Position numbers and translations under genes: made by a program. The notes below the pieces were generated by a model, which made no database searches, was not told the DNA's origin, and saw nothing but the letters and a program-made list of their open reading frames with translations. Shown here piece after piece: positions 27,352-38,203 of a DNA stretch of 64,000 nucleotides. How positions within the stretch are numbered: the stretch's first letter is position 1; each line of letters begins with the position of its first letter. The stretch spans positions 1 through 64,000 of the forward strand of contig CAJUHZ010000005.1 of NCBI GenBank assembly GCA_910585945.1, written 5' to 3'. The DNA is from an uncultured Bilophila sp. GTDB taxonomy: Bacteria > Desulfobacterota > Desulfovibrionia > Desulfovibrionales > Desulfovibrionaceae.

Positions 27352-29472
27352 TCAGTTCTCCGAAAGCCAGAGCACACATTCACGCGGGGCGTGCTCCTTG
27401 CCCGTCCATCGCACGCCGGGGTTCGGCTCCTGACGCACCACGCGCGCGCCCTCGCCCTTGATCACAGGCACAAGGCCCTGCCGCGCGAACATCTCCACAG
27501 CGCGCCGTACGGACTGCCCCACCACGTCCGGAACAGCACCCTTCTCCTTTGGCGTGATTGTAGTGGCGACGGCCGCAAGCTCCCGCCGCACTTCGCCAAG
27601 GACAGTCTCTTCCTTGCGCTGTCGACGCGCCCTTGCTCTGGCTTCAGCCTTGGCGGCGCGCTCTTCCCTGCGCTTGGCCTGTTGCGCGATCGCCGCGCCG
27701 GGATCGGGCAAGGCCCCCTGATAGGCCATAACCCTGGTGATCACCTCTTTGAACAGCGGGGCCGCAATGGTGCCGCCGTATTTGGACTTGCTCGGTTCAT
27801 CAAGCACGATCAAGACCAGATAGCGCGGGTTTGCCGCCGGCGCCAGGCCGACAAAGGAAGCTGTCCGCTCCTCGCCGTACGCGGATTTGTCCGCCTTCTG
27901 GGCAGTGCCCGTCTTTCCGGCCACCGAAATGCCGGGAACGGCGGCCCGTCTGCCTGTGCCGGAATCCACCACCTCTTGCATCATTTTCAGGACTTCCCGC
28001 GCCGTCTGAACGGAAAAGACGCGCTGCCCTCCACCGTCGCCAGCTTCAGCGTCACTGAGAACAAGACGGAGCGGCTTGTAGGCCCCGCCATTGGCCAGCG
28101 TCAGATATGCCTGCGCCATCTGCGCCTGCGTCACGGAAAGACTTTGCCCGAACGAGGCGGAAATCAAGTCCGCCTCGCTCCAATCCCGCGGCGCGCGCAA
28201 AATGCCCTTGCTTTCGTTCACATGCAGGCCCGTTCGTTGCCCGAACCCGAGAAGGGAAAGATACCTGTGAAACTTGACGGCCCCCAGCTCCAGCCCGATC
28301 TTGCCGCAACCGATGTTGCTTGAGTGAACAAGTATCTGGCTGACGGACAAATCCTTGTACGCCCTGTTGTCATCGCGGATGACGATCTTTTTGGTCCGCC
28401 AGATTCCGTTTTCGCAATAGAAAATCGTGTCACGGGTAACCGTGCCTTCCTGTAGAGCGGACGCGACAAGAAACGGCTTGAAGGTGGAACCCGGTTCGAG
28501 AGCGTCCAGCGCAAGTCGGTTTCGGTATTCGCCGGGCTTGTAGCTTCGGTAGGCATTGGGGTTGAAAAACGGATATTGCGCCCAAGCGAGCACTTCTCCG
28601 CTTTCCACGTCCACCACCACAATGCCGCCCCACTTGGCGCCGACTTCTTCAACCCCTCTGGCCAGCACTTCTTCGGCTATGAACTGAATCTGCACGTCCA
28701 ATGTCAGACGGAGATCGGCGGCCTCCGGGGCGTGCTCCCCGCTTTTCACATAAAAACGGCGGCCCGAAGCGTCACGCTGCACGACCTGGCGGACGGAAAG
28801 CCCGCTCAGATCGTCGTCAAAGGAACGCTCCAATCCTTCCAGCCCTTTTCCGTCCACGCCGACAAAACCGAGCAATTGTCCGGCCACCTGCTTGTAGGGG
28901 TACATCCGTTCGTATTCACGGACGAGACCCACCCCGGGCAGATCCGCCGCGCGCACGGCTTCCGCCGTAGCGTCGTCCACCCGCCGCATGATCCACACAA
29001 AACCGCGGCCCTTGCGCAAGGCAGCGCGGATATCCGCGGCAGGACGCCCGAGCAGCCCGGCAAGCTTTCCGGCGGTGGCGTCCACATTTTCCACTTGGCC
29101 CGGATTGGCGTATACAGAGCGCACTTCCACGCTTCGCGCCAATATCTGGCCATTACGGTCAAGAATCATGCCGCGGGGCGTCTCCACATGCTCCGCAGAC
29201 GTATGCTGCCGCCTGGCCCGCTCCGCAAGTTGGGCCCCGTTCCACAGCTGGATATACCCGGCACGCGCCCACAGCGCCGCCCAGATCACACAGAACAACA
29301 CCGCCACCATCCGGAACCGGAAGCGATCCCAATCCACGGCCGCAAACCAGCCCCTGAGGTCGCCCGTGCGCGGAGACCTGCCTCCACCGCCGGTTTGCCG
29401 ACGCTTCGGTCGGAATCCCCGCCGTTCGGAAGGCTTGGCCGCCTGTCTGCGCGCAGCGCCAAAATACGACAT
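27352..29472 (-). CDS. ftsI: septal peptidoglycan transpeptidase FtsI (PBP3) with PASTA domain
   Basis: Class B penicillin-binding protein that crosslinks septal wall with FtsW. The 706-aa protein has a basic cytoplasmic tail, one transmembrane helix at about residues 55-75, and the dimerisation domain starting TPRGMILDRNG. The catalytic motifs are SxxK (GSTFKPF), SxN (SSNIG) and KTG (GKTGTAQK). After a Lys/Arg-rich linker there is a C-terminal PASTA domain (VPDVVGQSVRRAVEMFARQG). PASTA on FtsI is uncommon in enterobacteria but known in other lineages. ATG 29472 is chosen for AAGGAT upstream. Confidence 0.94.
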   Translation of the reverse strand: MSYFGAARRQAAKPSERRGFRPKRRQTGGGGRSPRTGDLRGWFAAVDWDRFRFRMVAVLFCVIWAALWARAGYIQLWNGAQLAERARRQHTSAEHVETPRGMILDRNGQILARSVEVRSVYANPGQVENVDATAGKLAGLLGRPAADIRAALRKGRGFVWIMRRVDDATAEAVRAADLPGVGLVREYERMYPYKQVAGQLLGFVGVDGKGLEGLERSFDDDLSGLSVRQVVQRDASGRRFYVKSGEHAPEAADLRLTLDVQIQFIAEEVLARGVEEVGAKWGGIVVVDVESGEVLAWAQYPFFNPNAYRSYKPGEYRNRLALDALEPGSTFKPFLVASALQEGTVTRDTIFYCENGIWRTKKIVIRDDNRAYKDLSVSQILVHSSNIGCGKIGLELGAVKFHRYLSLLGFGQRTGLHVNESKGILRAPRDWSEADLISASFGQSLSVTQAQMAQAYLTLANGGAYKPLRLVLSDAEAGDGGGQRVFSVQTAREVLKMMQEVVDSGTGRRAAVPGISVAGKTGTAQKADKSAYGEERTASFVGLAPAANPRYLVLIVLDEPSKSKYGGTIAAPLFKEVITRVMAYQGALPDPGAAIAQQAKRREERAAKAEARARARRQRKEETVLGEVRRELAAVATTITPKEKGAVPDVVGQSVRRAVEMFARQGLVPVIKGEGARVVRQEPNPGVRWTGKEHAPRECVLWLSEN

Positions 29473-29486
29473 CGTGGTGAAATCCT

Positions 29487-29828
29487 TCAATGCGAGCGGC
29501 CAGGCTGCTCGCTTTTCTTTTCCCATCCAGCCGGGCTGTCGCCAACGGGATCGGGAAGCTTCCGGATCTGGCCGGGTCTCGCCTCGCGCATGCCAAGCTC
29601 CTCGGCCTTGCGTCCCAAAATATGGGGAGAAAGAAGGCGGTCCCTCTCAATTTCAAGTTTTGCTTTAAGTACAATGCGCTCCTCCAGCTGCCCGCGCAAC
29701 TGGCGGATGGTAAAGGCCATATCCGTGCGCTCTATGCTCAGCCATACCAGCGCCAATCCCATGACCAGGCTGAACAACAGGGAAAGAACAAGCAAAAGAA
29801 GCCAGCCGCTCGAAGACGTCTGACTCAT
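29487..29828 (-). CDS. ftsL: FtsL-like bitopic division protein
   Basis: 113-aa protein with one transmembrane helix at about residues 8-31 and a following heptad-like coiled-coil (RQLRGQLEERIVLKAKLEIE). It then has a short segment with LGRKAEELGMREARPGQIRK that resembles the FtsL tail. It lies between rsmH and ftsI, the normal position of ftsL. The gene overlaps the rsmH stop by 4 bp. Assignment relies on position plus topology because FtsL sequences diverge strongly. Confidence 0.8.
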   Translation of the reverse strand: MSQTSSSGWLLLLVLSLLFSLVMGLALVWLSIERTDMAFTIRQLRGQLEERIVLKAKLEIERDRLLSPHILGRKAEELGMREARPGQIRKLPDPVGDSPAGWEKKSEQPGRSH

Positions 29829-31012
29829 CGGACTCGCCCCTCCCGCCGCCTGGCATGCGTCCGCAACAAGGTTGGGGACGACTCGGGCGATCCGGCCCGG
29901 CCTCGCGCCGCACGTTTGGCTTCGTAGCGTTGGCGGCGATCATCTTGCGCAGCTTCACCCGGCGCGATTTTTTCGGCCACCCGCAACTTGGCGCTGGCCG
30001 CTCTGGGATTTTGCGCCGTTTCTTCATGTGAGGGGAGAACGGGTTTGGGCGTGATCACTCGTGCTTCAGGCGTGTGCCCACAGACGCATACGGGCACATG
30101 GGGAGGGCATATACACCCGCACGCCCATGACCGGAACAGATGTTTGACGATCCGGTCTTCCAGGGAGTGAAAGGAAATCACCGCAACCCGCCCCCCCACA
30201 GCAAGCCTCGACAAAATCGCTGCAAGAAAACGCTCAAGTTCCCCAAGTTCATCATTCACCGCCATGCGCAACGCCTGAAAGGTTCGGGTAGCCGGATGGT
30301 TGCGGGAACGCGCGCGCCACGCCGGGGGGTAGGCCCGCTCAACAAGCGCGGCAAGTTCTCTGGTAGTTTCAATGGGCTTGCGCGCCCGTTCTTCCACAAT
30401 GCAGCGAGCGATGCGCCCCGCCTGAGGATCCTCCCCATAACGGGCGATGATATCCTTCAACTGCTCAAAACCTGCCCGATTCACCATCCGGCTGACAGGA
30501 GCCTCTCCCGAATCACGATCCATGCGCATGTCGAGCGGACCGTCGGCAAGAAAACTGAAACCCCGCTCGGCACGATCTATCTGAAGCGAAGAAACGCCGA
30601 TATCAATGAGCGCACCGTCCACCGTCTCCCAGCCGAGACCGTCCAAAACTTCCTCGAACTCGCTGTAGCGACGGTGAAAAAGATGTACCCGATTTCCAAA
30701 CGGCGCGAGACGCGCCCGCGCCAGTTCCAGCGCCTCAACGTCACGGTCAAGGCCACAGAGTTCAGCCTCCGCATCGGGACAGACGGATCGTTGGCTCATG
30801 CATGCCCGGGCATCGGCTTCAGCCGCAGTTTCGACCGCTCGCCTGTCTCCTCGCAAGGAGGCGCGCTGCAACAAGGCGAAAGCATGACCGCCAAGGCCCA
30901 GTGTTCCGTCAAGATAGCGCCCGCCCGGCCTGGGCTGCAAAGCGTCAATTGCCTCTTTGAGGAGCACGGGAACATGCAAATCCGGCAGAGAAGAAAAAAA
31001 TTCGGTATCCAT
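29825..31012 (-). CDS. rsmH: 16S rRNA (cytosine-1402-N4) methyltransferase
   Basis: SAM-dependent methyltransferase of the ribosomal decoding site. The 395-aa product has HVPVLLKEAIDAL at the N terminus, the SAM-binding GTLGLGGHA, a catalytic-domain segment with DIGVSSLQID, and ISFHSLEDRIVK, and a Cys-rich stretch (CGCICPPHVPVCVCG). It is longer than the usual 310-320 aa: about 35 residues are inserted after motif I (GDRRAVETAAEADARACMSQ region) and there is a basic C-terminal tail. ATG 31012 follows AGGATTTTG. Leader repeat L copy D lies just upstream, between mraZ and rsmH. Confidence 0.94.
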   Translation of the reverse strand: MDTEFFSSLPDLHVPVLLKEAIDALQPRPGGRYLDGTLGLGGHAFALLQRASLRGDRRAVETAAEADARACMSQRSVCPDAEAELCGLDRDVEALELARARLAPFGNRVHLFHRRYSEFEEVLDGLGWETVDGALIDIGVSSLQIDRAERGFSFLADGPLDMRMDRDSGEAPVSRMVNRAGFEQLKDIIARYGEDPQAGRIARCIVEERARKPIETTRELAALVERAYPPAWRARSRNHPATRTFQALRMAVNDELGELERFLAAILSRLAVGGRVAVISFHSLEDRIVKHLFRSWACGCICPPHVPVCVCGHTPEARVITPKPVLPSHEETAQNPRAASAKLRVAEKIAPGEAAQDDRRQRYEAKRAARGRAGSPESSPTLLRTHARRREGRVR

Positions 31013-31034
31013 CAAAATCCTGAGCGGCTCCAAC

Positions 31035-31105
31035 CCGTTTCATAAATCTCCATCAGGCGATCCATGAAGAACATTGATCGAAAAACATGTTTTTCTACAG
31101 TTCAC
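31035..31105 (-). repeat. dispersed leader repeat L, copy D (between mraZ and rsmH)
   Basis: On the minus strand it reads GTGAACTGTAGAAAAACATG, then TTTTTCGATCAATG, TTCATGGATCGCC and GGAGATTTATGAAA. It aligns block by block with copy C (GTGAACGAGCCGAAACCATG ... ATGAATCGCC ... GGGGATTTATGAAA). It ends 23 bp before the rsmH start codon. Confidence 0.65.
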
Positions 31106-31123
31106 AATTTCATGCATGCAGCG

Positions 31124-31576
31124 TCAGAACGAAAAATCAATGCCGCTTTCCGCAAGTTCCTCTGCCACGTCGTCAAAATCCTGTTCCAGTACAGCCTTGA
31201 ACCTGGCCTGATCCCATATTTCAAACCGATCGCCCTGACCAAGGATCACAACCTCACGCGAGATCCCTGCGTACTCCTGATGCGCGCGGGAAAGGCGAAT
31301 CCGCCCCTGCGCATCCGGGAGCTGCTCCTCCGCGCCTCCAAGCACAAGCCTGCGAAAATCACGCAGCTTTCTGGACGAATTGCGCAACCGGGCAAATTTT
31401 TCTTCCAGTTCCAGCCACAACGCTTCCGGATAGGCGACAAGACAATCATCGTATGTCGTCAGCACAAACTTGCCTTCCGCGGAGCGTTGGAGAAGGGCGT
31501 CCCGGAAATCCGGCGGGAGCATGAGGCGCCCCTTGGGATCGACGCTTCTATAAGACTGACCGCGAAACAACTTCAT
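31124..31576 (-). CDS. mraZ: transcriptional regulator MraZ
   Basis: Conserved first gene of the dcw cluster; MraZ rings bind direct repeats in their own promoter and tune division-gene expression. The 150-aa protein carries the two AbrB-like halves: [19 protein letters not shown] near the N terminus and the degenerate second copy around [18 protein letters not shown]. Its upstream region has three GTGG boxes with 10-bp period, matching the known MraZ operator design. Confidence 0.95.
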   Translation of the reverse strand: MKLFRGQSYRSVDPKGRLMLPPDFRDALLQRSAEGKFVLTTYDDCLVAYPEALWLELEEKFARLRNSSRKLRDFRRLVLGGAEEQLPDAQGRIRLSRAHQEYAGISREVVILGQGDRFEIWDQARFKAVLEQDFDDVAEELAESGIDFSF

Positions 31577-31917
31577 GCTTTGACCTGAGGGGCTTCAGCA
31601 TTGCCCCTTCACCCACAATTTACCACTTTTTTCCACTTCTCCTTCATTATCCCCCGCTCTGTCAAGAGCCTTGCCGGCATTTCCCGCACGGTCCAACAGG
31701 TATCCGGGGCATGACAAAATCAATTTATATTATTGTTTTTATTTATATTTTATCAAATCCCCATCGAAACCAAAGAGAACCCCGCCCCTTCGCCAACAGT
31801 TGCCGCTCTGCCCGGGGCGCCGGGCGCGCCCCGACAGGAGAGGCACAATGCGCTCACCCTGCTCGCCGCGGCCAAAAGACTTGACAGAAACATTCCAACG
31901 ACAGAAAATGCGGCGTT
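31577..31917. other. mraZ-pyk divergent control region
   Basis: 341 bp without a gene. The mraZ side holds the MraZ operator (31613-31636), with TTGACA (31665-31660) and GATAAT (31651-31646) on the minus strand. Those two are only 8 bp apart, so they cannot form one standard promoter. The pyk side holds a very AT-rich stretch (about 31710-31760) suited to a promoter, then a GC-rich leader with a strong potential hairpin near 31803-31838. Confidence 0.6.
31613..31636 (-). promoter_or_regulatory. MraZ operator, three GTGG boxes
   Basis: On the minus strand GTGG occurs at 31636-31633, 31626-31623 and 31616-31613, exactly 10 bp apart. This is the direct-repeat pattern bound by MraZ. It lies about 40 bp upstream of the mraZ start, so autoregulation of the dcw cluster is expected. 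Confidence 0.7.
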
Positions 31918-33333
31918 ATGAAAACAAAGATTATCGCAACCATCGGACCGGCCTCCAGCAGGCGGGATGTGCTTTCTCAACTCATTTCCGCTGGGGTACG
32001 CATCTTCCGTCTCAACTTTTCGCACGGCGACAGTTCTTCTTTTGTCGATCTTATTCGGACAATCCGCGAACTTGAAGTTGTGCACAAAACGCCCCTTACC
32101 ATTCTGCAGGATCTTTCCGGCCCCAAAATCCGCATAGGGACACTGAGCGGAGAAGGCTCCCTCAATGTGGTGAAAGGCGATCAGATCCTCCTCGGTCCCT
32201 CCTCCTCGGTCCGGGAGGGTGAGCCTTACATTCCTTTTGATCACGAAGAAGTGCTGGCGGATCTCGAAGCCGGGGACAAGCTGGTGCTGGCCGACGGCAC
32301 ATTGCAATTCCGTGTCGTGGAAGCCAGAGAAAAGACCGTCTTCCTCCTTGAAGCCCAGAACAACGGCATCATCACCTCGCGGAAGGGTCTGGCCCTGCCC
32401 GGAAAATCGGTTCGCCTGCCGGCCATGACCGACAAGGACAAAAAGGATCTGGTGGACGGCCTTGCTCTCGGCGTGGACGCCGTGGCCCTGTCCTATGTGC
32501 AGACCCCGGAAGATATCCGGGAGGCTAAAGCCATCATCCGTGCCAATGGGCGTGATATCCCGGTCATCGCAAAGCTTGAGCGGCGCAATGCGGTGGACCG
32601 GCTGGAGGCCATCCTTGAAGAGGTGGATATCGTCATGGTCGCACGGGGGGATCTCGGCATCGAATGCCCCCTGCCCGAACTTCCGGCCATGCAGAAACGT
32701 ATCATCCGGGCGTGCAACAAGGCGGCCAAGCCGGTTATTGTAGCCACGCAAATGCTTTTGTCCATGGTGTCCAGCCCGGCCCCGACACGAGCGGAAACCA
32801 CCGACGTGGCCAACGCCGTACTTGATGGGGCGGATTGCGTCATGCTCTCCGAAGAGACCGCGATGGGCAATTACCCCGTGGAAACCGTGCGCGTCATGCA
32901 CGAAATAGCCACCAAAGCGGAAGAATTGATGGCGGAAACCCACCCCATCATGGAACCCGGAAACGAAAAGGGGCCGGCCGATTTTCTGGCCTATGCCGCC
33001 TGTCTTCTGGCTGAAAAGGCGGGCGCCAAGGCTATCGTGGCGCACAGCGTAAGCGGAACCGCGGCGCGGCTCCTTGCCGCGCGTCGGCCGACGCAACCCG
33101 TGCACGCACTCACGCCCAATACGACGTCGCTCAAGGCGCTCAATTTTTCCTGGGGCATTCTTCCTCACCAGGTCGGCGACGATAACGAAGGACACCTGAC
33201 GCGGGCCGAACGCTTCATCGCTTCTTCATCCATTTTCGCGGCAGGCGACGACATCATCATCACGGCAGGACAGCCTACTTCGTCAACGCCGCAACCCAGG
33301 GGAACCAACCTGGTGAAAATCTACAGGAAGTAG
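31918..33333 (+). CDS. pyk: pyruvate kinase
   Basis: Last glycolytic step: phosphoenolpyruvate and ADP to pyruvate and ATP. The 471-aa protein begins TKIIATIGPASS, has RLNFSHGD, QDLSGPKIRIG, the catalytic Lys/acid region IAKLERRNAVDRL and MVARGDLGIE, MLSEETAMG, and a C-terminal allosteric-type domain. All key motifs are present and the length is normal. The HD-GYP gene starts 2 bp after the stop, so they are cotranscribed. Confidence 0.97.
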   Translation: MKTKIIATIGPASSRRDVLSQLISAGVRIFRLNFSHGDSSSFVDLIRTIRELEVVHKTPLTILQDLSGPKIRIGTLSGEGSLNVVKGDQILLGPSSSVREGEPYIPFDHEEVLADLEAGDKLVLADGTLQFRVVEAREKTVFLLEAQNNGIITSRKGLALPGKSVRLPAMTDKDKKDLVDGLALGVDAVALSYVQTPEDIREAKAIIRANGRDIPVIAKLERRNAVDRLEAILEEVDIVMVARGDLGIECPLPELPAMQKRIIRACNKAAKPVIVATQMLLSMVSSPAPTRAETTDVANAVLDGADCVMLSEETAMGNYPVETVRVMHEIATKAEELMAETHPIMEPGNEKGPADFLAYAACLLAEKAGAKAIVAHSVSGTAARLLAARRPTQPVHALTPNTTSLKALNFSWGILPHQVGDDNEGHLTRAERFIASSSIFAAGDDIIITAGQPTSSTPQPRGTNLVKIYRK

Positions 33334-33335
33334 CT

Positions 33336-34394
33336 ATGGCTCGGAAACGAAAAGCTGCCATCCCGGACAATATCGCGGAAGAATACTACCAGATCAGTCA
33401 GGAAATCCTTTCAAGTTTTCCCAAGTATCGGCCTCCTGTAGATCTCTTTCAGTTCCGTGCCGACATCGCGCAACTGTACCCCTATTCCCGTAAAGGGGCA
33501 CGACTGAGCAACGAGCAGGTTGAAGAAATCCAGCAACTTTGCGAGTCGGGCGATCTTTTTGTTTCACGCACGGATCATCCGATTTATTCCGAGCATATCG
33601 TCAAACAGGTGGATCTGGTTTTGCTTGACGGCAACCTGAAAGAAAGCGAATGCGCGGATATCATTATCCGTGCTCTGCACATGAGGCTCAATGCCTTCAT
33701 GGAACAGCCGGTAAAGCCTGTTTTCGACACCTTGTACAATGACCTGATGGTGTTCACGGAATACCTGTGGCAGGATAAACACCATATCAAACTTTTCATG
33801 CGCCGCCTTCAAACGCAGTATTCGCTTGTCAATCACTCGCTCAATACGCTGTTTGTAGGTCTGTGGTTGTTCATTTATACTTTCTCTGGCGATGGATACA
33901 ACCGTCGTCAACTGGATCGCGCGTCTGTCGGACTGCTGCTGCATGATATTGGCATGAGCCGTGTCCCGCTCTTCCTTCGAGATAAAACCACGCCTCTCAA
34001 GAATGAAGAAAAAGACAAGATTCTGCTTCACCCCGTAGCGGGGCTGAAAATGCTGCAAAAACTTGAGCTGGGCTTTGATGAGTTGACGCAGGCTGTCATT
34101 GAGCATCATGAACGTCTGGATGGATCCGGTTATCCGAACCACGCCAAGGAAGACTTGCTCAGCCGCTTTGGCCGCCTCTGTGCCGTAGCGGATTCTTTCT
34201 GCGCCATGATCACCATGCGCCCTTATGGTCCGGCCAAGGAGCCTCGTGTGGCCGGTGCAGAACTGGCGGCGGACAAAACCCGTTACGATACGCGTTTCGC
34301 CACGCCTTTGGCCAACGCCTACCTCACCGGACTGTTTGAACTTCCTCAAACAGAAGCCACTCAGGAAAAAACACCCTCCACGCCTGCTGAATAG
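33336..34394 (+). CDS. HD-GYP-type phosphohydrolase
   Basis: 352-aa protein with an N-terminal domain of about 150 residues without clear family and a C-terminal HD-GYP domain. An upstream His is at 167, HDIGM carries the HD pair at residues 203-204, and HHERLDGSGYP carries the GYP at 265-267. HD-GYP enzymes hydrolyse cyclic di-GMP or related nucleotides. The metal-binding residues look intact, but after GYP the usual DxxxAL region reads VADSFCAMITMRP, so activity is likely but unproven. Coupled to pyk. Confidence 0.82.
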   Translation: MARKRKAAIPDNIAEEYYQISQEILSSFPKYRPPVDLFQFRADIAQLYPYSRKGARLSNEQVEEIQQLCESGDLFVSRTDHPIYSEHIVKQVDLVLLDGNLKESECADIIIRALHMRLNAFMEQPVKPVFDTLYNDLMVFTEYLWQDKHHIKLFMRRLQTQYSLVNHSLNTLFVGLWLFIYTFSGDGYNRRQLDRASVGLLLHDIGMSRVPLFLRDKTTPLKNEEKDKILLHPVAGLKMLQKLELGFDELTQAVIEHHERLDGSGYPNHAKEDLLSRFGRLCAVADSFCAMITMRPYGPAKEPRVAGAELAADKTRYDTRFATPLANAYLTGLFELPQTEATQEKTPSTPAE

Positions 34395-34490
34395 GCTGCT
34401 CGGGGTCCTCGTCAAATGTCTGCCCGCCCGCAAAAAGCTGATTGTTATGTGTGACTGCGTGACGAATCAGCTTTGCGCGGCGGTCAGAGT

Positions 34491-34727
34491 TTACCCCTTG
34501 CACACCTTGCAGGGTCTGTATCCCGCCTGTTGCGCCTCCTGAGCGGATTTGAATACAACAGTACATTTTTTGCAATTGAAATACTTGCATCGCGCGTTGT
34601 GATAGATGCGGCTTGTGACATTGCCGTGGTATCGTTCTGCCGCCTGTACCCAGAGCGCGCCGAAAGAAATGAAGGCCCAAACCGTAAAAAGACTGGCCGC
34701 CGCCCGGAATGCAAGACGCTTTCTCAC
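34491..34727 (-). CDS. secreted Ada-type zinc-binding mini-protein
   Basis: 78-aa protein: a signal peptide (about residues 1-30, hydrophobic core ASLFTVWAFISFGALWV, cleavage near VQAA) is followed only by an Ada/Ada-like metal-binding module (SRIYHNARCKYFNCKKC, then EEAQQAGYRPCKVC-like ending, Cys at 47, 52, 55, 73, 76). In Ada this fold takes up methyl groups; isolated secreted copies have no established role. It starts with GTG 34727, after AAAGGA. It lies 20 bp after the full-length frame of the phase-variable gene, so the two probably form an operon. Confidence 0.75.
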   Translation of the reverse strand: MRKRLAFRAAASLFTVWAFISFGALWVQAAERYHGNVTSRIYHNARCKYFNCKKCTVVFKSAQEAQQAGYRPCKVCKG

Positions 34728-34747
34728 TTTCTATCCTTTACGCTTCC

Positions 34748-36642
<1,895 letters not shown>

Positions 36643-36688
36643 AGCTTCCTTGTACCTTGCGCGCTCGCGAAACTATCCCGGAACGGGG

Positions 36689-36694
36689 ATTATA
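36689..36694 (-). promoter_or_regulatory. possible -10 of the phase-variable gene
   Basis: A perfect TATAAT on the minus strand about 47 bp upstream of the start codon. The -35 region (TTCTTT at 17 bp) is weak and overlaps the selC terminator stem. Confidence 0.35.
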
Positions 36695-36705
36695 AAAAAT
36701 CAATA

Positions 36706-36730
36706 CCCTGTAAAGAAAATCTTTACAGGG
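36706..36730 (-). terminator. terminator after selC
   Basis: CCCTGTAAAG and CTTTACAGGG form a perfect 10-bp stem with a 5-nt loop. On the minus strand it is followed by TATTGATTTTTTATA. It lies 23 bp beyond the encoded CCA of tRNA-Sec. Confidence 0.65.
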
Positions 36731-36752
36731 ATTCCAAACGCTGTTTGCGGAT

Positions 36753-36846
36753 TGGCGGAGACGTATAGGAGTCGAACCTACCGACGACCTTTCGACCGTC
36801 CACTGGTTTTGAAGACCAGACGCCACACCGGTGACGAAACGCCTCC
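36753..36846 (-). tRNA. selC: tRNA-Sec (UCA)
   Basis: Cloverleaf read on the minus strand: an 8-bp acceptor stem (GGAGGCGT with ACGTCTCC) typical of selenocysteine tRNA, an anticodon loop CTTCAAA with anticodon TCA, a long variable arm, and a T-arm with GGTTCGACTCC. The 3' end GCCA is encoded. The 8-bp acceptor and UCA anticodon identify tRNA-Sec, so the organism makes selenoproteins. selC is a known integration hot spot in other bacteria. Confidence 0.93.
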
Positions 36847-36995
36847 CCATTCATTTTTTGAGATCTATACCTGATCCTGCCAGGCTGCGCAAGGCAGGGT
36901 AGCGAGGTAGTTTGGCGTGAGCAATACATGCCGCCGTGATTGAAAAGCGCATTGTCACCACAGCATGCTCAAGGGGCGGAACTCATTACGCCGCC

Positions 36996-37042
36996 CGAAA
37001 AAGCCTGTATTTTCCGGCCGGCAAGGAGCACGGCAAGTATTG
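36996..37042 (-). repeat. two-copy element P, copy 2
   Basis: The minus-strand counterpart of 2872-2911. It reads QYLPCSLPAGKYRLF in the frame starting at 37042, with a 6-nt in-frame insertion (Cys-Ser) relative to copy 1. On the minus strand it ends GGCTTTTTCGG, so it may also work as a weak terminator after the AraC-type gene. Confidence 0.5.
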
Positions 37043-37115
37043 AAAGTCAATGTCTTGTCTTGTAACGCTACCGGGCGCAAAAAGCGACTTTGCAGCAGGC
37101 GGATGCTCTCTGCCC

Positions 37116-38018
37116 CTAGCGCCGGCGCATGACGTCACGCCGCGGCGGCTCCCCAAACATTCTTTTGTACTCGCGGCTGAACTGTGTTGGACTTTCATAA
37201 CCTACCGAAAGACCGGCGCTGGCTGCATCGGCGTCTTCCATCAACATCAGGCGTTGGGCTTCATAGAGACGCAGGCGTTTATGATATTGCAATGGACTGA
37301 GCGTCGTTACCTGTTTGAAATGTCGATGAAAGGTGGAAGTTCCCATATTGACGCGCCGTGCCAGATCCTCAACTCGTAACGGTTCTTTATAATTCTCTCG
37401 CAGCCACGCGACAGCTCGCGCAATCTGATTGCTGTGCGTTCCACAGGTGCTGAACTTTTGCAAATTTTTGCCCAATGGTCCGGTAAGGAGACGGTAGTGA
37501 ATCTCCTGAACGACGGCGGGCGCAAGAAACGCGACCTGATCCCGATTTTCCAGCAGTCTGACCAGACGCAGAAAGGCATTCACCAGATCAAAATCGGCAT
37601 CCGCCACAACCACGCCCTTGCATGTATTGCTTCCAGGATCCGAAACAGCAGGAAGCTCCATCGCCAGACGAGCAATCAAAAATCTGTCCAAATCGAGCGA
37701 TACCGCGAGAAAAGGACGGTCATGACTCGCCTCGGAAGAGGAAAATGAGCTTGGCATATCCACACTGACCAAAAGGCACTGATTCTCGCCGTAGGTGTAC
37801 TCCTCGGATCCGACGCGGGAATGCTTGTTTCCCTGAACAATCAGACCAATGGAGGGCTTGTAGAAACAGTTTTCCACATGGGATCCAGATTCACGCCGCA
37901 ACATGGACAAGCCTTCTATCGCAGTGGAAAACTTTCCAGGTTCGGGCATACACTTCAACAGATATTCTTTGAGCAAACTGCTCTCCTTGATCACCGCTGC
38001 GCGTTCCGCTTCCGTCAT
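37116..38018 (-). CDS. AraC-family transcriptional regulator
   Basis: 300-aa regulator with an AraC-type N-terminal domain of the YqhC-like class (SIGLIVQGNKHSRVGSEEYTYG) and a C-terminal double helix-turn-helix (about residues 195-300: AVAWLRENYKEPLRVEDLA, then the signature SVGYESPTQFSREYKRMFG). It lies alone between selC and the T3SS. Members of this class often regulate oxidoreductases, while many T3SS are run by AraC proteins; the N-terminal class argues for the first, position for the second, so the target is open. Confidence 0.88.
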   Translation of the reverse strand: MTEAERAAVIKESSLLKEYLLKCMPEPGKFSTAIEGLSMLRRESGSHVENCFYKPSIGLIVQGNKHSRVGSEEYTYGENQCLLVSVDMPSSFSSSEASHDRPFLAVSLDLDRFLIARLAMELPAVSDPGSNTCKGVVVADADFDLVNAFLRLVRLLENRDQVAFLAPAVVQEIHYRLLTGPLGKNLQKFSTCGTHSNQIARAVAWLRENYKEPLRVEDLARRVNMGTSTFHRHFKQVTTLSPLQYHKRLRLYEAQRLMLMEDADAASAGLSVGYESPTQFSREYKRMFGEPPRRDVMRRR

Positions 38019-38203
38019 ACAACATAACCTGACATGTTATCACAGATTCATTGGGATAAACTTTTCACGCTTGTGGACCGCATAGCACAAATTTCCCGGT
38101 ATGGGCAGGTGTGCGAGAGTATCAGGCAAGGATTGGGGGCAATACGTCCGCGGCGGGCGGGAAAAAACGGAATCCGAAACGATTCCGCTGCCGAGCGATG
38201 CGG

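Noticed and set aside
31646..31665. TTGACA and GATAAT ahead of mraZ as one promoter
   Set aside because: The two hexamers are only 8 bp apart, too close for a sigma70 promoter. One or both may belong to other promoters or be chance.
31753..33195. 480-codon open frame on the minus strand
   Set aside because: It is antisense to pyk, which has every catalytic motif. The frame is a shadow.
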